DNA from: Paludibacteraceae bacterium
Lineage (GTDB): Bacteria > Bacteroidota > Bacteroidia > Bacteroidales > Paludibacteraceae
DNA: 64,000 nt
NCBI GenBank assembly: GCA_024693065.1
Contig: JAILLP010000024.1
Location: 151,623-215,622 of the forward strand
Reading direction: 5' to 3'
The notes under the pieces are model-generated. The model was not told where the DNA came from. It was given only the letters and a program-made list of their open reading frames with translations, and made no database searches. This document shows, in pieces, positions 42,219 through 52,800 of the stretch (positions within the stretch are counted from its first letter, which is position 1; every line of letters starts with the position of its first letter). Position numbers and translations under genes: made by a program.

Positions 42219-44830
42219 TAATCGATGGACTGATTCCGAACGACCAACTTCCGGCTGAACGTACCACCCATAGTACGGATTTGCAACAAGTAACATCCGT
42301 CCTTCAACGGAGGAAGAAGCATCTGACTTTCAGACGATTCCCCCACCAACGCGCCATTAAGGTCATATAATTTCAATCCCATCAGGTTTTCACACCCAGA
42401 GACCTGCACATAACGGGCTGTAGGGTTCGGAGCAACCATCACGTTTTCGTTCCCTACCTGATTCACGTCTGTCGCGGATTTCTCCCGCACAGTGATTTGC
42501 ACGCTCTTCGCCCAAATGGTCTCCTCGATGCGACGTTCACCTCGCTCAATATAGATGGGTTCGTCCACGCTCTTTCCTATCCTGAAATAGTCAAAGTCGG
42601 CATATCCGCCCGTCGCCTTTGTGCTGAAATGGAACAAGCCATAACGATAGCCCATAAAGTGCGTCAGCTTATACTCCATCTTGATGACATCCCCGAACTT
42701 TGTCCACGCCTTGCCATCCAAGCTATAATAGAACGTTGCCTTGTCCGTCTGGTTGCGATAGTCCATGTCCACCCTGAACCACACATCGTCCTGGTTCAGC
42801 GGAACGGAGGCCACCTCCTTCCCCGAATTGGACATCACTATCTGCTTGCCACCATTGGAGCATTTCACGCCAGCGAAACCGTAGATTTCCTGCAAGGCCA
42901 CTAATCCGGCATAGTCTCCGTCCTTCAGGCCATGCGTATTCACCTTAGTCCATCCCGAACATAGCGGACCGAACGTACGTTGGGTAAGCGTGTTCTTCGT
43001 CGAAACTACATCCGCATCCGTCCGACTGTTGGTCAGGCGAAGCTTACCGTCCACAAGTTTCCAGTTGCGACTATCCGGATTATGGTTCCACTGCCATTCC
43101 AATGGCAACTCCGTCTCCTCGAACTCATCGGAAGTGACGATACCGAATCCATCCTCCTGCGCCGCTGCCATCTCGAACGAAGAAGGCACCTTGCCGTTGT
43201 TTCCCAACACCGGCCAATCATTTTGCCATGTCACATTCACCAAATAAGGGATACGTCCCACCGAACCGTTGTCGCGGAAGAACATTCCGTACCAATCGCC
43301 TTCCGGCGTATCAAAGATTCCTCCTTGGGCGACACCATTGTCCTGCAGCAATATTTTCCCTTCGAAAGGCCCGTTCAACGATTTGGAACGATAGCACAAG
43401 ACAGAGCGGCAGGAATTGGAAGGCCAGGAAATCAGGAAGATATAATAATAATCGCCCTTCTTCATGGCCTGTGAACCCTCGCACTCCACATAGAAGTTGG
43501 AATTACAGATGGAAGCCGGTTTCTGCAGCAAGGTACGGGACGTCCCCTTGACGGACATGGCATCCGAAGAGAGTTCCACAATGCTGATGTTGCCAGAACC
43601 ATAGATCACATAAATTCGTCCATCATCGTCCAACAACAGGGACGGATCATGATAGAACGGCAAGGTGGCGACCTCCCATTCTCCACTAGTGATGTCCCTG
43701 GTCTTGTAGATATGCGTGTTGTTCGTCGAATAGGAAGGGGTCAGCACATACCACGTGCCATCCTTGTATTTGATATTACTGGCCCACGATCCTTTCCCGT
43801 AAGCGTTTTTACCATTGTCCATGTTCAACTCGTTATTGTTGCCAAGCGCCTGATGGGCATAGTTGATGGTCCGCCAACGCACCATGTCCTTGGAAGCCAT
43901 GACAGGCACACCCGGATTCATGTGCATCGTGGTGCTCACCATATAGTAGGTGTCCTCCACACGGATGACCGATACATCAGGCACGTCTGCCCAAATCAGA
44001 GGATTGGTCACCGTATGTCTTCCCCCATCGAAATCCTCAGGAATCAGTCCGCCCACGCTCTTCACCTGCGAAAGAGTATAATAGCCCGTCTGGTTGGCGA
44101 AATCCTCAGGGATGACCGATGTATGGCTTCCTTGTGCGCCCACGTTCGCCTCTATCAATGTACTCACCCCGGCGTCATCCACCCAATTAAGGTTATAATG
44201 GTCCGTGATCAATTCATTGGCACTCCATGCGATAGTAAAGGGACTTCCCGCCACCACAGCCGAACCCTCAGCGGGTGCAAGGAAGGAGAAGCGCATCTCC
44301 TCGTCGGCGGGACGAAACAATATCTTGTCCAAGTTGCAATAATCCGATTCAATCGTGACGCGCAACACATGCTTACCTGCCGTGATGACGGAAGTTTCCC
44401 CCTTCACCGAGCGGTAATTCGTCCAACTACCCGTGTTAGGCACCACAATGGCAGACGTAATGGACTTGCCATCGATGGAGAGGGAAAAGGACGATCCGTC
44501 CAAACCTGAAGCGACGAGGGCGGAATAGCTGTAGGCTGTCGACTCCTTCACATCGATAGTATAGTCCATCCACTCCCCTTTGTGTGTCCAGCCAACCACA
44601 TAATTCCCCTCTCCGCAGGTGTCGATATCCACACCCACATTGAGGCGATACACATTTCCCTGGTTCTCCTCCTCTTCGTCGTGGTAGGTTTCTTCCGCCT
44701 CTCCTTCATCGAAATCCTCAAACTCGACGATGCCAGGGATAGTAAGATTCTCCTTCGCAAAATTAAATGTACAAGGAAGAAGGCACACACATAGCGTGAC
44801 AATTCCCCTAAAGATGTAATGGTTTTCCAT
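42215..44830 (-). CDS. T9SS-secreted GH43 glycosidase with CBM6
   Basis: An 871-aa secreted enzyme: signal peptide; CBM6 (about 33-175, with YVVGWTHKGEWMDY); Ig-like linker (180-260); GH43 five-bladed propeller (about 272-560); beta-sandwich of the beta-xylosidase C-terminal type (575-775); T9SS type A domain (about 800-871, from VMVAPNPTARY). Likely catalytic residues are base Asp285 (WADVPDVSV), pKa-tuning Asp395 (YHDPSLL) and acid Glu451 (ECEGSQAM). It probably removes xylose or arabinose side groups from plant arabinoxylan or similar glycans at the cell surface; the exact linkage cannot be told. No SusCD pair is adjacent. The first mature residues hold an unusual acidic stretch (DEGEAEETYHDEEEE) within the CBM. 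Confidence 0.92.
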   Translation of the reverse strand: MENHYIFRGIVTLCVCLLPCTFNFAKENLTIPGIVEFEDFDEGEAEETYHDEEEENQGNVYRLNVGVDIDTCGEGNYVVGWTHKGEWMDYTIDVKESTAYSYSALVASGLDGSSFSLSIDGKSITSAIVVPNTGSWTNYRSVKGETSVITAGKHVLRVTIESDYCNLDKILFRPADEEMRFSFLAPAEGSAVVAGSPFTIAWSANELITDHYNLNWVDDAGVSTLIEANVGAQGSHTSVIPEDFANQTGYYTLSQVKSVGGLIPEDFDGGRHTVTNPLIWADVPDVSVIRVEDTYYMVSTTMHMNPGVPVMASKDMVRWRTINYAHQALGNNNELNMDNGKNAYGKGSWASNIKYKDGTWYVLTPSYSTNNTHIYKTRDITSGEWEVATLPFYHDPSLLLDDDGRIYVIYGSGNISIVELSSDAMSVKGTSRTLLQKPASICNSNFYVECEGSQAMKKGDYYYIFLISWPSNSCRSVLCYRSKSLNGPFEGKILLQDNGVAQGGIFDTPEGDWYGMFFRDNGSVGRIPYLVNVTWQNDWPVLGNNGKVPSSFEMAAAQEDGFGIVTSDEFEETELPLEWQWNHNPDSRNWKLVDGKLRLTNSRTDADVVSTKNTLTQRTFGPLCSGWTKVNTHGLKDGDYAGLVALQEIYGFAGVKCSNGGKQIVMSNSGKEVASVPLNQDDVWFRVDMDYRNQTDKATFYYSLDGKAWTKFGDVIKMEYKLTHFMGYRYGLFHFSTKATGGYADFDYFRIGKSVDEPIYIERGERRIEETIWAKSVQITVREKSATDVNQVGNENVMVAPNPTARYVQVSGCENLMGLKLYDLNGALVGESSESQMLLPPLKDGCYLLQIRTMGGTFSRKLVVRNQSIDY

Positions 44831-44861
44831 ATGCTTACGTTTTTCATGTTAATCCGACAAA

Positions 44862-44906
44862 ACGGAGGAGGGAGACTCGCCTCATAGCAAAGGCGATGTC
44901 CTCCGT
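44862..44906 (-). other. Stem-loop in the GH43 mRNA leader
   Basis: Outer arms ACGGAGGA / TCCTCCGT (44862-44869 with 44899-44906) enclose an inner stem TCGCCT / AGGCGA (44877-44882 with 44891-44896). It sits 32 nt upstream of the ATG, without a T-run. Confidence 0.5.
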
Positions 44907-44963
44907 CCGTCATCATAGGTTGCTCACTAATTTTTGTAATACAATATCTTTATATGCTCTGCG

Positions 44964-44971
44964 CAAAAATA
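44964..44971 (-). promoter_or_regulatory. Predicted -7 box for the GH43 gene
   Basis: TATTTTTG on the minus strand, 133 nt before the ATG; the transcript would include the 44862-44906 stem-loop. No -33 TTTG. Confidence 0.45.
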
Positions 44972-45074
44972 GGCACATTCCCGACCTTTCCTCGTGAAAT
45001 TAAAGGCAAATGATTGGATTTTTGAACCATATACACCACAATACATCGATTTGTCCTTTCCGATGGCACGTACA

Positions 45075-45123
45075 AAACAAAAAAGAAGGACATCATCTGG
45101 GGTAAAACCTCATGATGATGTCC
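45075..45123 (-). terminator. Intrinsic terminator of nfnAB
   Basis: A ten-base-pair GGACATCATC / GATGATGTCC stem (45114-45123 with 45088-45097), followed on the minus strand by TTCTTTTTTG. Confidence 0.85.
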
Positions 45124-45187
45124 AACAATCCAACGCTTCGGAAAGGCTAAGGGATTCCTTGCTCTCCCGTCGTAAATATAAAATCTT

Positions 45188-46636
45188 TTACTTTTTCAAG
45201 TACTCATCCATTGATTTGGCTGCTGCACGGCCATCGCCCATCGCAAGGATTACCGTGGCACCACCACGCACGATATCTCCACCCGCAAATATCGTCGGGA
45301 TGGAAGACTGCATGCCCTCATTAACCACAATAGTGCCCTTAGGGCTCACATCCAAACCGTTCACACTGTGAGGAACAATCGGGTTAGGAGAGACACCTAT
45401 GCTGACAACCACCACGTCGACATCCACCTCGATGATCTTACCCTCGACAGGCACTGGACTACGACGACCGGAAGCGTCAGGCTCACCCAACTCCATGACT
45501 TGCAGGCGCATGGTCTTCACCCTGCCCTTCTCATCACCTAAATATTCGATAGGATTGTGAAGCGTCATGAACTCGACGCCCTCCTCCTTGGCGTGTTTCA
45601 CCTCCTCCAGACGGGCAGGCATCTCCTCCTCAGAACGACGATAGACAATCATCGCACGCTCAGCGCCGAGACGCAAGGCGGTACGCACAGAGTCCATGGC
45701 AGTATTTCCACCACCGACAACGGCTACGTTCTTGCCCTTCAAAACCGGAGTGTCGCTCTCCTCGTTGGAAGCGTCCATCAAATTGACACGGGTTAGGTAT
45801 TCGTTGGATGACATCACACCGATCAAGTTCTCTCCAGGGATATTCATGAAGCGAGGAAGGCCCGCACCACTGGCGACAAACACGCCCTTGTAACCATCCT
45901 TCTTCAAATCCTCCATGGAGATGGTCTTTCCTACAATACAATCCTTCACGAACTCGACACCCATGCCACGCAGGCTCTCGATTTCAACATCCACGATATG
46001 GTTCGGCAGACGGAACTCAGGAATACCGTACTTCAGCACACCACCGATTTCGTGCAATGCCTCGAATACAGTCACCGAGTAACCCTTCTTCGCCATATCA
46101 CCTGCGAAGGAAAGTCCTGCAGGACCCGAACCGACAACTGCCACCTTCACACCGTTCTTCGCGGCGATCTCAGGCACGGATACATGTCCGCTCTCCCGCT
46201 CATAGTCAGCAGCAAAACGTTCCAGATAACCGATTGCGACCGGTTCTTTCTTCAATTTTAATTTATACGTACATTGAGACTCACATTGTTTCTCCTGCGG
46301 GCACACACGGCCACACACGGCAGGCAATGCGCTCGTCTGCTTCAGAACCTTAGCAGCCTCAAGGATTTCTCCTCGCTCAATGTTCTTGATGAATCCTGGG
46401 ATATTAATGGAAACAGGGCAACCCGACATACACGTCGGATTAGGGCAATCCAAACAACGCCTGGACTCCTGCAGCGCCTGCTCCATCGTGAGCCCCTGGT
46501 TCACCTCGTCACGCGTACGCGCACGGAAATGAGCGTTCAACTCGTTCATGTGGATGCGAGGAATCTGCACCCTCTCGCTATTCTTAGTGGCTTTGCGCAA
46601 TTCTTCGCGCCATACCTCATTTCTATCTTCAGCCAT
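45188..46636 (-). CDS. nfnB: NADH-dependent ferredoxin:NADP+ oxidoreductase, large subunit (GltD-like)
   Basis: A 482-aa flavoprotein. The N-terminal iron-sulfur cysteines appear in CLDCPNPTCMSGCP and CGRVCPQEKQCESQC. They are followed by FAD- and NADPH-binding Rossmann folds (VAVVGSGPAGLSFAGDMA; VAVVGGGNTAMDSVRTAL) and a final TIFAGGDIVRG. Alone it would look like glutamate synthase small chain, but no gltB is near, and the partner NfnA lies 19 nt upstream. NfnAB bifurcates electrons between NADPH, NADH and ferredoxin. The ATG at 46636 (MAEDRNEV) is preferred because the longer start overlaps nfnA. Confidence 0.9.
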   Translation of the reverse strand: MAEDRNEVWREELRKATKNSERVQIPRIHMNELNAHFRARTRDEVNQGLTMEQALQESRRCLDCPNPTCMSGCPVSINIPGFIKNIERGEILEAAKVLKQTSALPAVCGRVCPQEKQCESQCTYKLKLKKEPVAIGYLERFAADYERESGHVSVPEIAAKNGVKVAVVGSGPAGLSFAGDMAKKGYSVTVFEALHEIGGVLKYGIPEFRLPNHIVDVEIESLRGMGVEFVKDCIVGKTISMEDLKKDGYKGVFVASGAGLPRFMNIPGENLIGVMSSNEYLTRVNLMDASNEESDTPVLKGKNVAVVGGGNTAMDSVRTALRLGAERAMIVYRRSEEEMPARLEEVKHAKEEGVEFMTLHNPIEYLGDEKGRVKTMRLQVMELGEPDASGRRSPVPVEGKIIEVDVDVVVVSIGVSPNPIVPHSVNGLDVSPKGTIVVNEGMQSSIPTIFAGGDIVRGGATVILAMGDGRAAAKSMDEYLKK

Positions 46637-46655
46637 AATAATCCTATTTATCTTC

Positions 46656-47480
46656 TTACTTCTTTCCAAATTTATTCGCAAGGTCAGCTTGCTCAATCTC
46701 CCGATATGCGCCCATACGCATCAACATTTCGTCGAAATCAACCTGGTGGGCATCAAACTCAGGTCCGTCCACACAGACGAACTTGGTCTTCCCGTCGACG
46801 GTAAGACGACAAGCGCCGCACATGCCCGTACCATCCACCATGATTGTATTCAAAGACGCCACGGTAGGCAGATTGTATTTCTTTGTAAGCAAAGAGACAA
46901 ATTTCATCATGATGGCAGGACCGATAGTGACGCACAAATCCACCTTCTCTCTGTTGATGACCTCCTCGACGCCTTGCGTCACAAGGCCCTTCTTGCCGGT
47001 GGAACCATCGTCCGTCATAATAATCACCTCGTCGGAGAATTCACGCATCTCCTTCTCCAATATGATCAAGTCCTTGTTGCGGGCCGCCAATACGGTAACC
47101 ACCTTATTGCCAGCGGCTTTCAGGGATTTGACAATCGGCAACAACGGTGCGACACCTACGCCACCACCCGCACAAACAACCGTTCCAAACTTCTCAATAT
47201 GGGTCGCTTTTCCCAACGGACCCACAACATCCGTAATCTCATCACCAACATTCAGGGCACAAAGCCTCGTCGTCGAGACTCCTATCTTCTGCACCACAAG
47301 CGTAATCGTACCCTTCTCCACATCCGCATCCGCAATGGTTAACGGGATTCTCTCCCCTTTCTCGCCCACTCGGACAATCACAAAATGACCTGCTTTACGA
47401 GACTTTGCAATCAGAGGTGCTTCCACCTCAAACTTGACAACATTCTCTGAAAAGTGTTCTTTACCGACTATCTTATTCAT
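46656..47480 (-). CDS. nfnA: NADH-dependent ferredoxin:NADP+ oxidoreductase, small subunit
   Basis: A 274-aa FAD/NAD-binding protein of the dihydroorotate dehydrogenase electron-transfer type. The flavin motif IPLTIADADVEKG and the NAD motif CAGGGVGVAPLLPI are followed by a C-terminal [2Fe-2S] site, GTGMCGACRLTVDGKTKFVC, ending in a GPEFDAHQVDF segment. Together with the downstream GltD-like gene it forms NfnAB (also annotated SudBA). A TAAATTTG -7 box is 22 nt upstream. A role in PyrK-like electron transfer is less likely because no pyrD is nearby. Confidence 0.9.
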   Translation of the reverse strand: MNKIVGKEHFSENVVKFEVEAPLIAKSRKAGHFVIVRVGEKGERIPLTIADADVEKGTITLVVQKIGVSTTRLCALNVGDEITDVVGPLGKATHIEKFGTVVCAGGGVGVAPLLPIVKSLKAAGNKVVTVLAARNKDLIILEKEMREFSDEVIIMTDDGSTGKKGLVTQGVEEVINREKVDLCVTIGPAIMMKFVSLLTKKYNLPTVASLNTIMVDGTGMCGACRLTVDGKTKFVCVDGPEFDAHQVDFDEMLMRMGAYREIEQADLANKFGKK

Positions 47481-47502
47481 TTATCCCAAAAATTAGTTCT
47501 CG

Positions 47503-47510
47503 CAAATTTA
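47503..47510 (-). promoter_or_regulatory. Predicted -7 box for nfnAB
   Basis: TAAATTTG on the minus strand, 22 nt before the ATG at 47480. Confidence 0.5.
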
Positions 47511-47569
47511 CGTTAATTATCCATTAATAAACAATTTTATAGCACTTGTTTTTCTTCAAAAAAGCAACT

Positions 47570-48301
47570 TCACTCTGCAGAGCCTTCCCTGACTGTGAAA
47601 TCGTAAGCTTTCACAGTATATTTTTTCTTGGAGACGAAGACGTCGAACGGAGGAATCGAATAATCTCCCGGTTGCTCCGCAATCAAACGGAAAGTGTAGG
47701 TGTAGCTACTCCCGCTCTGGTCCATGGTCATGCCCACCCTCGGACGGACCATCAACGCATTGAACTGGTCCAAGCTCACCTCCGGGTTCACATCGAAACG
47801 GAAACGCGACGTGATGACCAACTCGAACGGTTTTCCGGCCACAGGTTTGGCTGGAACTACCTTCACAGAGCAATCCCGCAATTCCTCATAGAGGGGCAAG
47901 ACATAAATCGTGTCGGCAGGGGAATCTGCAGACTTGCCATTGACCTTGGCGCGGGCGGGCGAAATCACACAGAGTCCCGTATCCACCGGCGTGATGAAAA
48001 AGCTATATCCCTTCAGGTCCAACTCCACCCTTTTACCTTCCACCCACGGACGGTCCTTAGCCGCATAGGGAAGAGACTCCGCTCCCACCTTGAACTTCGC
48101 TTTATCGAACTGTGGCGCCTTGAAGTCACGCAGGCCGGACTCCGACGCATAGAAGATGCGGAACTCCTGTCCGATGCGGACTGTATCCTTCGCATACTTC
48201 ACCAAATAGAAACCATTATCGACCACCGCCGTCTGGGCGGAGAGATCGCCCGCACACATCAGAAGCGAGACGAATATAGACAGTAAAAAGATTCTTCTCA
48301 T
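47570..48301 (-). CDS. BatD-like secreted protein
   Basis: A 243-aa protein: signal peptide ending GDLSAQ, then two Ig-like beta domains with DTVRIGQEFRIFYASE and VVPAKPVAGKPFELVITSRFR. The overall pattern resembles the N-terminal part of BatD ('oxygen tolerance') proteins, but it lacks the C-terminal membrane helix and no batABCE genes are near. It might be a periplasmic accessory of the neighbouring barrel/giant locus, which lies upstream on the same strand but is separated from it by a terminator. Function is uncertain. Confidence 0.65.
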   Translation of the reverse strand: MRRIFLLSIFVSLLMCAGDLSAQTAVVDNGFYLVKYAKDTVRIGQEFRIFYASESGLRDFKAPQFDKAKFKVGAESLPYAAKDRPWVEGKRVELDLKGYSFFITPVDTGLCVISPARAKVNGKSADSPADTIYVLPLYEELRDCSVKVVPAKPVAGKPFELVITSRFRFDVNPEVSLDQFNALMVRPRVGMTMDQSGSSYTYTFRLIAEQPGDYSIPPFDVFVSKKKYTVKAYDFTVREGSAE

Positions 48302-48372
48302 AAGCCATAAGATTTATTAGTATAGATATAATAAATATAAAGAAAAAGTGGGAAATGGCAAACACATAGGGA

Positions 48373-48407
48373 CAAAAAAAGTGGGCTTGCCACAATGACA
48401 AGCCCAC
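48373..48407 (-). terminator. Intrinsic terminator after the OmpA-family gene
   Basis: A GTGGGCTTG / CAAGCCCAC stem (48381-48389 with 48399-48407) followed by seven T on the minus strand. Confidence 0.88.
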
Positions 48408-48429
48408 CCTATCATAGAAAGAGACTCTA

Positions 48430-49788
48430 TTACTTAGCGATGATGAACTTAACGACCGCACGTCTGTTCAACTCACGACCCGTCTCCGAAACATTGGATG
48501 CGACAGGCTCATGGTATGACTTAGATGTGGTGACGATGTTCTCCTTCGGACAACCGGCCTTGATCAACGGAGTGATCAAACTGTTCGCACGGGCCACACC
48601 CAACTTCTCGTTGCGTTCCTCCGTACCCAACGTACAGGTGTGACCATCCACTTCCAACTTAACGTTAGGATACTTCTTCATGAACTCGGCGACACCTTGG
48701 ATACCGTTATACAACGTCTTGGACTTGATCAAGCGGGCAGAACCCAACTTGAAGTGTACCGTGTTGTTGATATCGGCCAATGCATTCTTAGCTTTCCTAT
48801 AATCCTCCGGATCAATTTGGATGTTAGCTGCCTTCGTGCTATCCAAGATAGCGGAAGAATCGGCTGGCTCAACCAATGGAGTCATAGGCTGAGGCTCCTC
48901 CAACAAAGTGGAATCGAGTTCGACATCCTTCTTCTTGCCAAATGGCAACGTGATACCCAACTTCAATCCTGCCGCCATAAAGTTAGCCTTATCGACCGCA
49001 GAAGAGTTCAAAACACCCTTGTAGCCATTGTTGAAGTCTTCACGGATGGCGCCCAAATCAGAGACATGCTCCTTCGCCATATCCGTGATGCCATAGTTGA
49101 AGTAAACGCCGGCATATCCCCAAAGGCGTTCGGTGAACTTGATATTCAGACCATATTCCGCATACACGCCAAGAACAGGCTTCGTGTCAATGCCATCCTT
49201 AAAACGAGGAGAATTGTCATAAAAACCATGATGAGGCAACTGAGTGAACGTAACGTTATCCTCAGGATAGTAGCCCGTGATCTCATACGAACCCTCCTGA
49301 ATCTCAAAGCGGGAACGCAAAGGCATGATCAATTTTGCACCCAAGCCCGCAACCATACCCAGGCGATACGAGAAATCAGTGCGGAAGTAGAGACCCAAAG
49401 GAATCTCCAACGCCAACACACGCTGACGTTCCTCCCAACCCATGTAAGAAAAGCTACAATCGAACTTCTCCTGGTTGTACTTGTCGTATTCGCTCGAAGT
49501 TTCCACACCATCCAAGCAAGAAGTTGCAGCATAATATGAGACATCCGCTCCTGTTCCGATACCCCAATTCCCATCACGGAAGAAATGCATGTACCGCGCA
49601 CTGAACGTCGCGCCCGCAGAGAGTTTGCCCTCCCCGAAACACTTACCCAATTCATTCTTGGAAGGCAGCTTAGGCTCATGCTTCAAGGAGTGTAGGCCAC
49701 CGCCCACACTCAAAGTAACAAGTTCGCTCTGTCCGAAAACCAGGGATGCGAGAGAAAGCCCCACCAGAACTAAAACAACTCTTTTCAT
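48430..49788 (-). CDS. Outer-membrane barrel with OmpA-type C-terminal domain
   Basis: A 452-aa protein: signal peptide (ending LVFGQ), an N-terminal beta barrel (about 25-290) homologous to the 23885 barrel (shared LPHHGFY, YGITDMAKEH and LNSSAVDKANFMAAGLKLGITLPFG), a Pro/acid linker, and an OmpA domain (about 340-452). The OmpA domain includes LEVDGHTCTLGTEERNEKLGVARA and GRELNRRAVVKF, which should bind peptidoglycan. The gene starts 48 nt after the giant T9SS protein gene, so the order giant-barrel is the same as at 19.5-24.7 kb. Likely partner or anchor of the giant protein; this is inferred from repeated synteny. Confidence 0.88.
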   Translation of the reverse strand: MKRVVLVLVGLSLASLVFGQSELVTLSVGGGLHSLKHEPKLPSKNELGKCFGEGKLSAGATFSARYMHFFRDGNWGIGTGADVSYYAATSCLDGVETSSEYDKYNQEKFDCSFSYMGWEERQRVLALEIPLGLYFRTDFSYRLGMVAGLGAKLIMPLRSRFEIQEGSYEITGYYPEDNVTFTQLPHHGFYDNSPRFKDGIDTKPVLGVYAEYGLNIKFTERLWGYAGVYFNYGITDMAKEHVSDLGAIREDFNNGYKGVLNSSAVDKANFMAAGLKLGITLPFGKKKDVELDSTLLEEPQPMTPLVEPADSSAILDSTKAANIQIDPEDYRKAKNALADINNTVHFKLGSARLIKSKTLYNGIQGVAEFMKKYPNVKLEVDGHTCTLGTEERNEKLGVARANSLITPLIKAGCPKENIVTTSKSYHEPVASNVSETGRELNRRAVVKFIIAK

Positions 49789-49836
49789 ATCTATTTCTTT
49801 TTATAATCTACGTTAATAAGCTATAGTAATCTCCGA

Positions 49837-52800
49837 TTAGGGTTTAACCAAAATCTTGCAGTTCGCGCTAAGACCATTCTCGACAGTCACCACAGCAACA
49901 TAGTCGCCGATTGGCAATGAGAGTTTGTTCTTCTCGTCTATACCATCCAGATCCTTGTACTTCACCACACCATCGACAGAGTAAACAACCAACTTAGCCT
50001 TCTTCAACTGATCCTTGTTAAGACCATAGACTTGGATGGTGAACTCCTGATTTGCGACAGCAGGCACAGGATATGCAGAGATAGAGAACTCTGGCAGAAG
50101 CATTTCGAAGTCCTTACCACAAATATGGAGCGTGTCGCCGTAGAGGGTGACAACATCCAAAGAGTAAGTGCCTTCCACTCCGGTAAGAACGGAGATGTAT
50201 TGGGAAGTCTCGCCCTCCAACTTCTGGTTGTTGTGGTACCATTGATACTCAACAAAGAAGCTATCAGGGTTGCTGCAGACAAGCACATCGTTCCACTTAC
50301 GTTTAATAACGCTAGAACCCATGCTGACAAAGAATCTAACCTTGAGCACTTGGCTTGACATGCCCTCACCGAAGAGCTGAACGTAAGCGTGATATACACC
50401 TGGCCGTATATCCTCAGGGATATCGAAGCGAACAATTCCATCCTCATCCAAGTTGCCATTTGTCTCTTTGAAGCCTGCCGCAACAGACGAGGAATCAAAC
50501 TTAACGTTGTATGTTTCTGGTGCCCCAGATGTGAAGAACTTCACATTCGCCACATCACCTTGGCAGAACCAAAGACCTCCCTTGACAATAACCTTCACGC
50601 TATCGCTACCAGATGGCACAACAGAAGAAGTGTCTGAGATGGAAGTAGTATCCACCACCGTCGCGATGCCTGGGATACTATCCTCTCCACCGTGACCGTT
50701 CTCTCCACCAGAAACCTCCACACTGTCAATCACAATCGGTCTTCCTGTAACAGAAATAGTGACATGATAGAGAACCTCACAACCATAGATTGAGACACCC
50801 GCCGTATCGTAAGTATAAACTCCATAATCCGCATTCTTAAGATTCAGGCCATAGAATAAAATACTTTGACCAACCGCAATAGTAGAATCGACATGAACCG
50901 TATCCGGACGACCGATCTTCAAATCAAGGGCGATAATCGAGTCACAACCAATAGAGGAAGGAATCGTATCGATATACAATCCACTGCGCGTATAGGTTTC
51001 ACCCAACCACTCGTAACTTTCACATGCGTAAACTAACGCCGTATCGCCATATACAGGCAAGTTGGAAATGGTCAAGTCGAGAATAGCGACCGAATCACAT
51101 CCTGAAGTCACAGAAGAGATAGTATCCCTGTAAATACCAGACTCTGTGAGCGTTCTGCCGTTCCAAGTGTAAGAATGGCAAGCAAATACCGAAGTGGTAT
51201 CACCAGAGAAGGCTGGAGTGACATGCAACTTGATCGAGTAATAAACATCACACTTGTTGTCATCAGGGATAACCAAAACCGTATCGCCCACAATCTCATG
51301 GCCTCTGAATACCGCAGGCATACCCTCACAAGTGTTCAAAGCGATATTATTAGTCGTAGGCGCATATTCCAGAATCAAAGTCTTGATAGTGACATCACCA
51401 TTCGCCTCTGTCGTATCGGAATATATACCAGCCTCGTCAATAGGGTTGCCGTTCCATACATATGGAGGGCAGCTGAACGAATCCCTTAACGTATCACGAT
51501 AAGTGATGCGGAGATCAACCGTCACTATTGAATCACAACCTGCGATATTCTCAAGGTTGAGGGTCGTATCCTTGTCTATGGAAGAACCGCCCAATGTGAT
51601 TGGCAAATCCACAGATTCCACGGACAACACCGTATCCAACTTAGATGGCTCCAAGATGGTCAAGTTCAACGTATAGATAGAATCGCAAGAAGCTTCATTA
51701 CCCTTCAGGAACGTTGCCGTAGCGCTTTGCGTGTAGGTCTGACCATCACGCCATACGTAGCTGCCACAAGCCACGATCGAATCCGTCATGAAGAATGACT
51801 TATCCACATGGACTCTCAGCAATGTGCTTCCGACATGGGCTGTGTCACCGTCATTCTCAAATGAAGCGCCATACCATGAGAGAGGCATTGAGCCAGCACA
51901 TACAACCGTATCGCGGATGATTGAATAGAGAATCGAGTCCCCACCATCCTTGTCACGATCGATTTGGTAAACCTTATCACAAACATCGCTTACGTTACCA
52001 GCCTCGTCAACCACCTTCCAAGAGATGGTGATAGAGTCGCCTTTATATGCATTCAGAGTGAATGTGGTATCACCCACGAATGAGGTGAAGCCTTCTCCGT
52101 TCACGTTCCACTGAACATCGAGGTTAGAAGTCTCCGTACAATTATCGGACATCTTCACGCGGATGGAATCAGCCGCAAGAGAGAATGTCACATTACCGGA
52201 GATCGTATCGAACACGCTGTAAACGCTTGCCCAAGACTCGCAAGACTCAACGAACTCAGGAGCCGTCTTGTCCGCAACTGAAACAACCTGAGATGCGGTA
52301 ACAGTAGCAACTTCGCCAACCTCATCAAGGAAATGCATGCTCCAGTAAATCGTATCGCCGTTAGCGACATTTACAGTAGCGGAGCTATCCGCATTAGTCC
52401 AGTTAATGGAGTCTGTGCTGAACCAGTATTCAACTACAGCCGCGCTGTCACAGTATTGGAATCCCGGCTTATGATCATTCAAGTTAAGTTCACCCTTGCA
52501 ATCCGCCGCCGCAGAGAGTTCGATCATGCCTAGCGAATCAACAGATGGAGTCTCAACAACAAGGTTGACAACCACGATGGAGTCGCAACCTGCGGCAGAC
52601 GTAAGCGTATCAGAGAAGCTCGTTGACTGCGTATAGCTTATACCATTCCAAACGAAGCGACCGCAAACCGTCGTATCGATGGAAACAATAGGCAATTGAT
52701 TCAACGTGAGATCCAATCTTACCACAGAGTCACAACCGCAAGAAGTTGTCTTCAAGGAATCGGTGTAGATACCTGACTTAGTATAGACATTACCTCTCCA

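Larger units (their letters stand above)
44831..45187. other. GH43 leader and nfnB 3' region
   Basis: 357 nt holding the GH43 leader hairpin (44862-44906), a -7 box (44964-44971) and the nfnB terminator (45075-45123). Nothing coding was seen. Confidence 0.55.
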
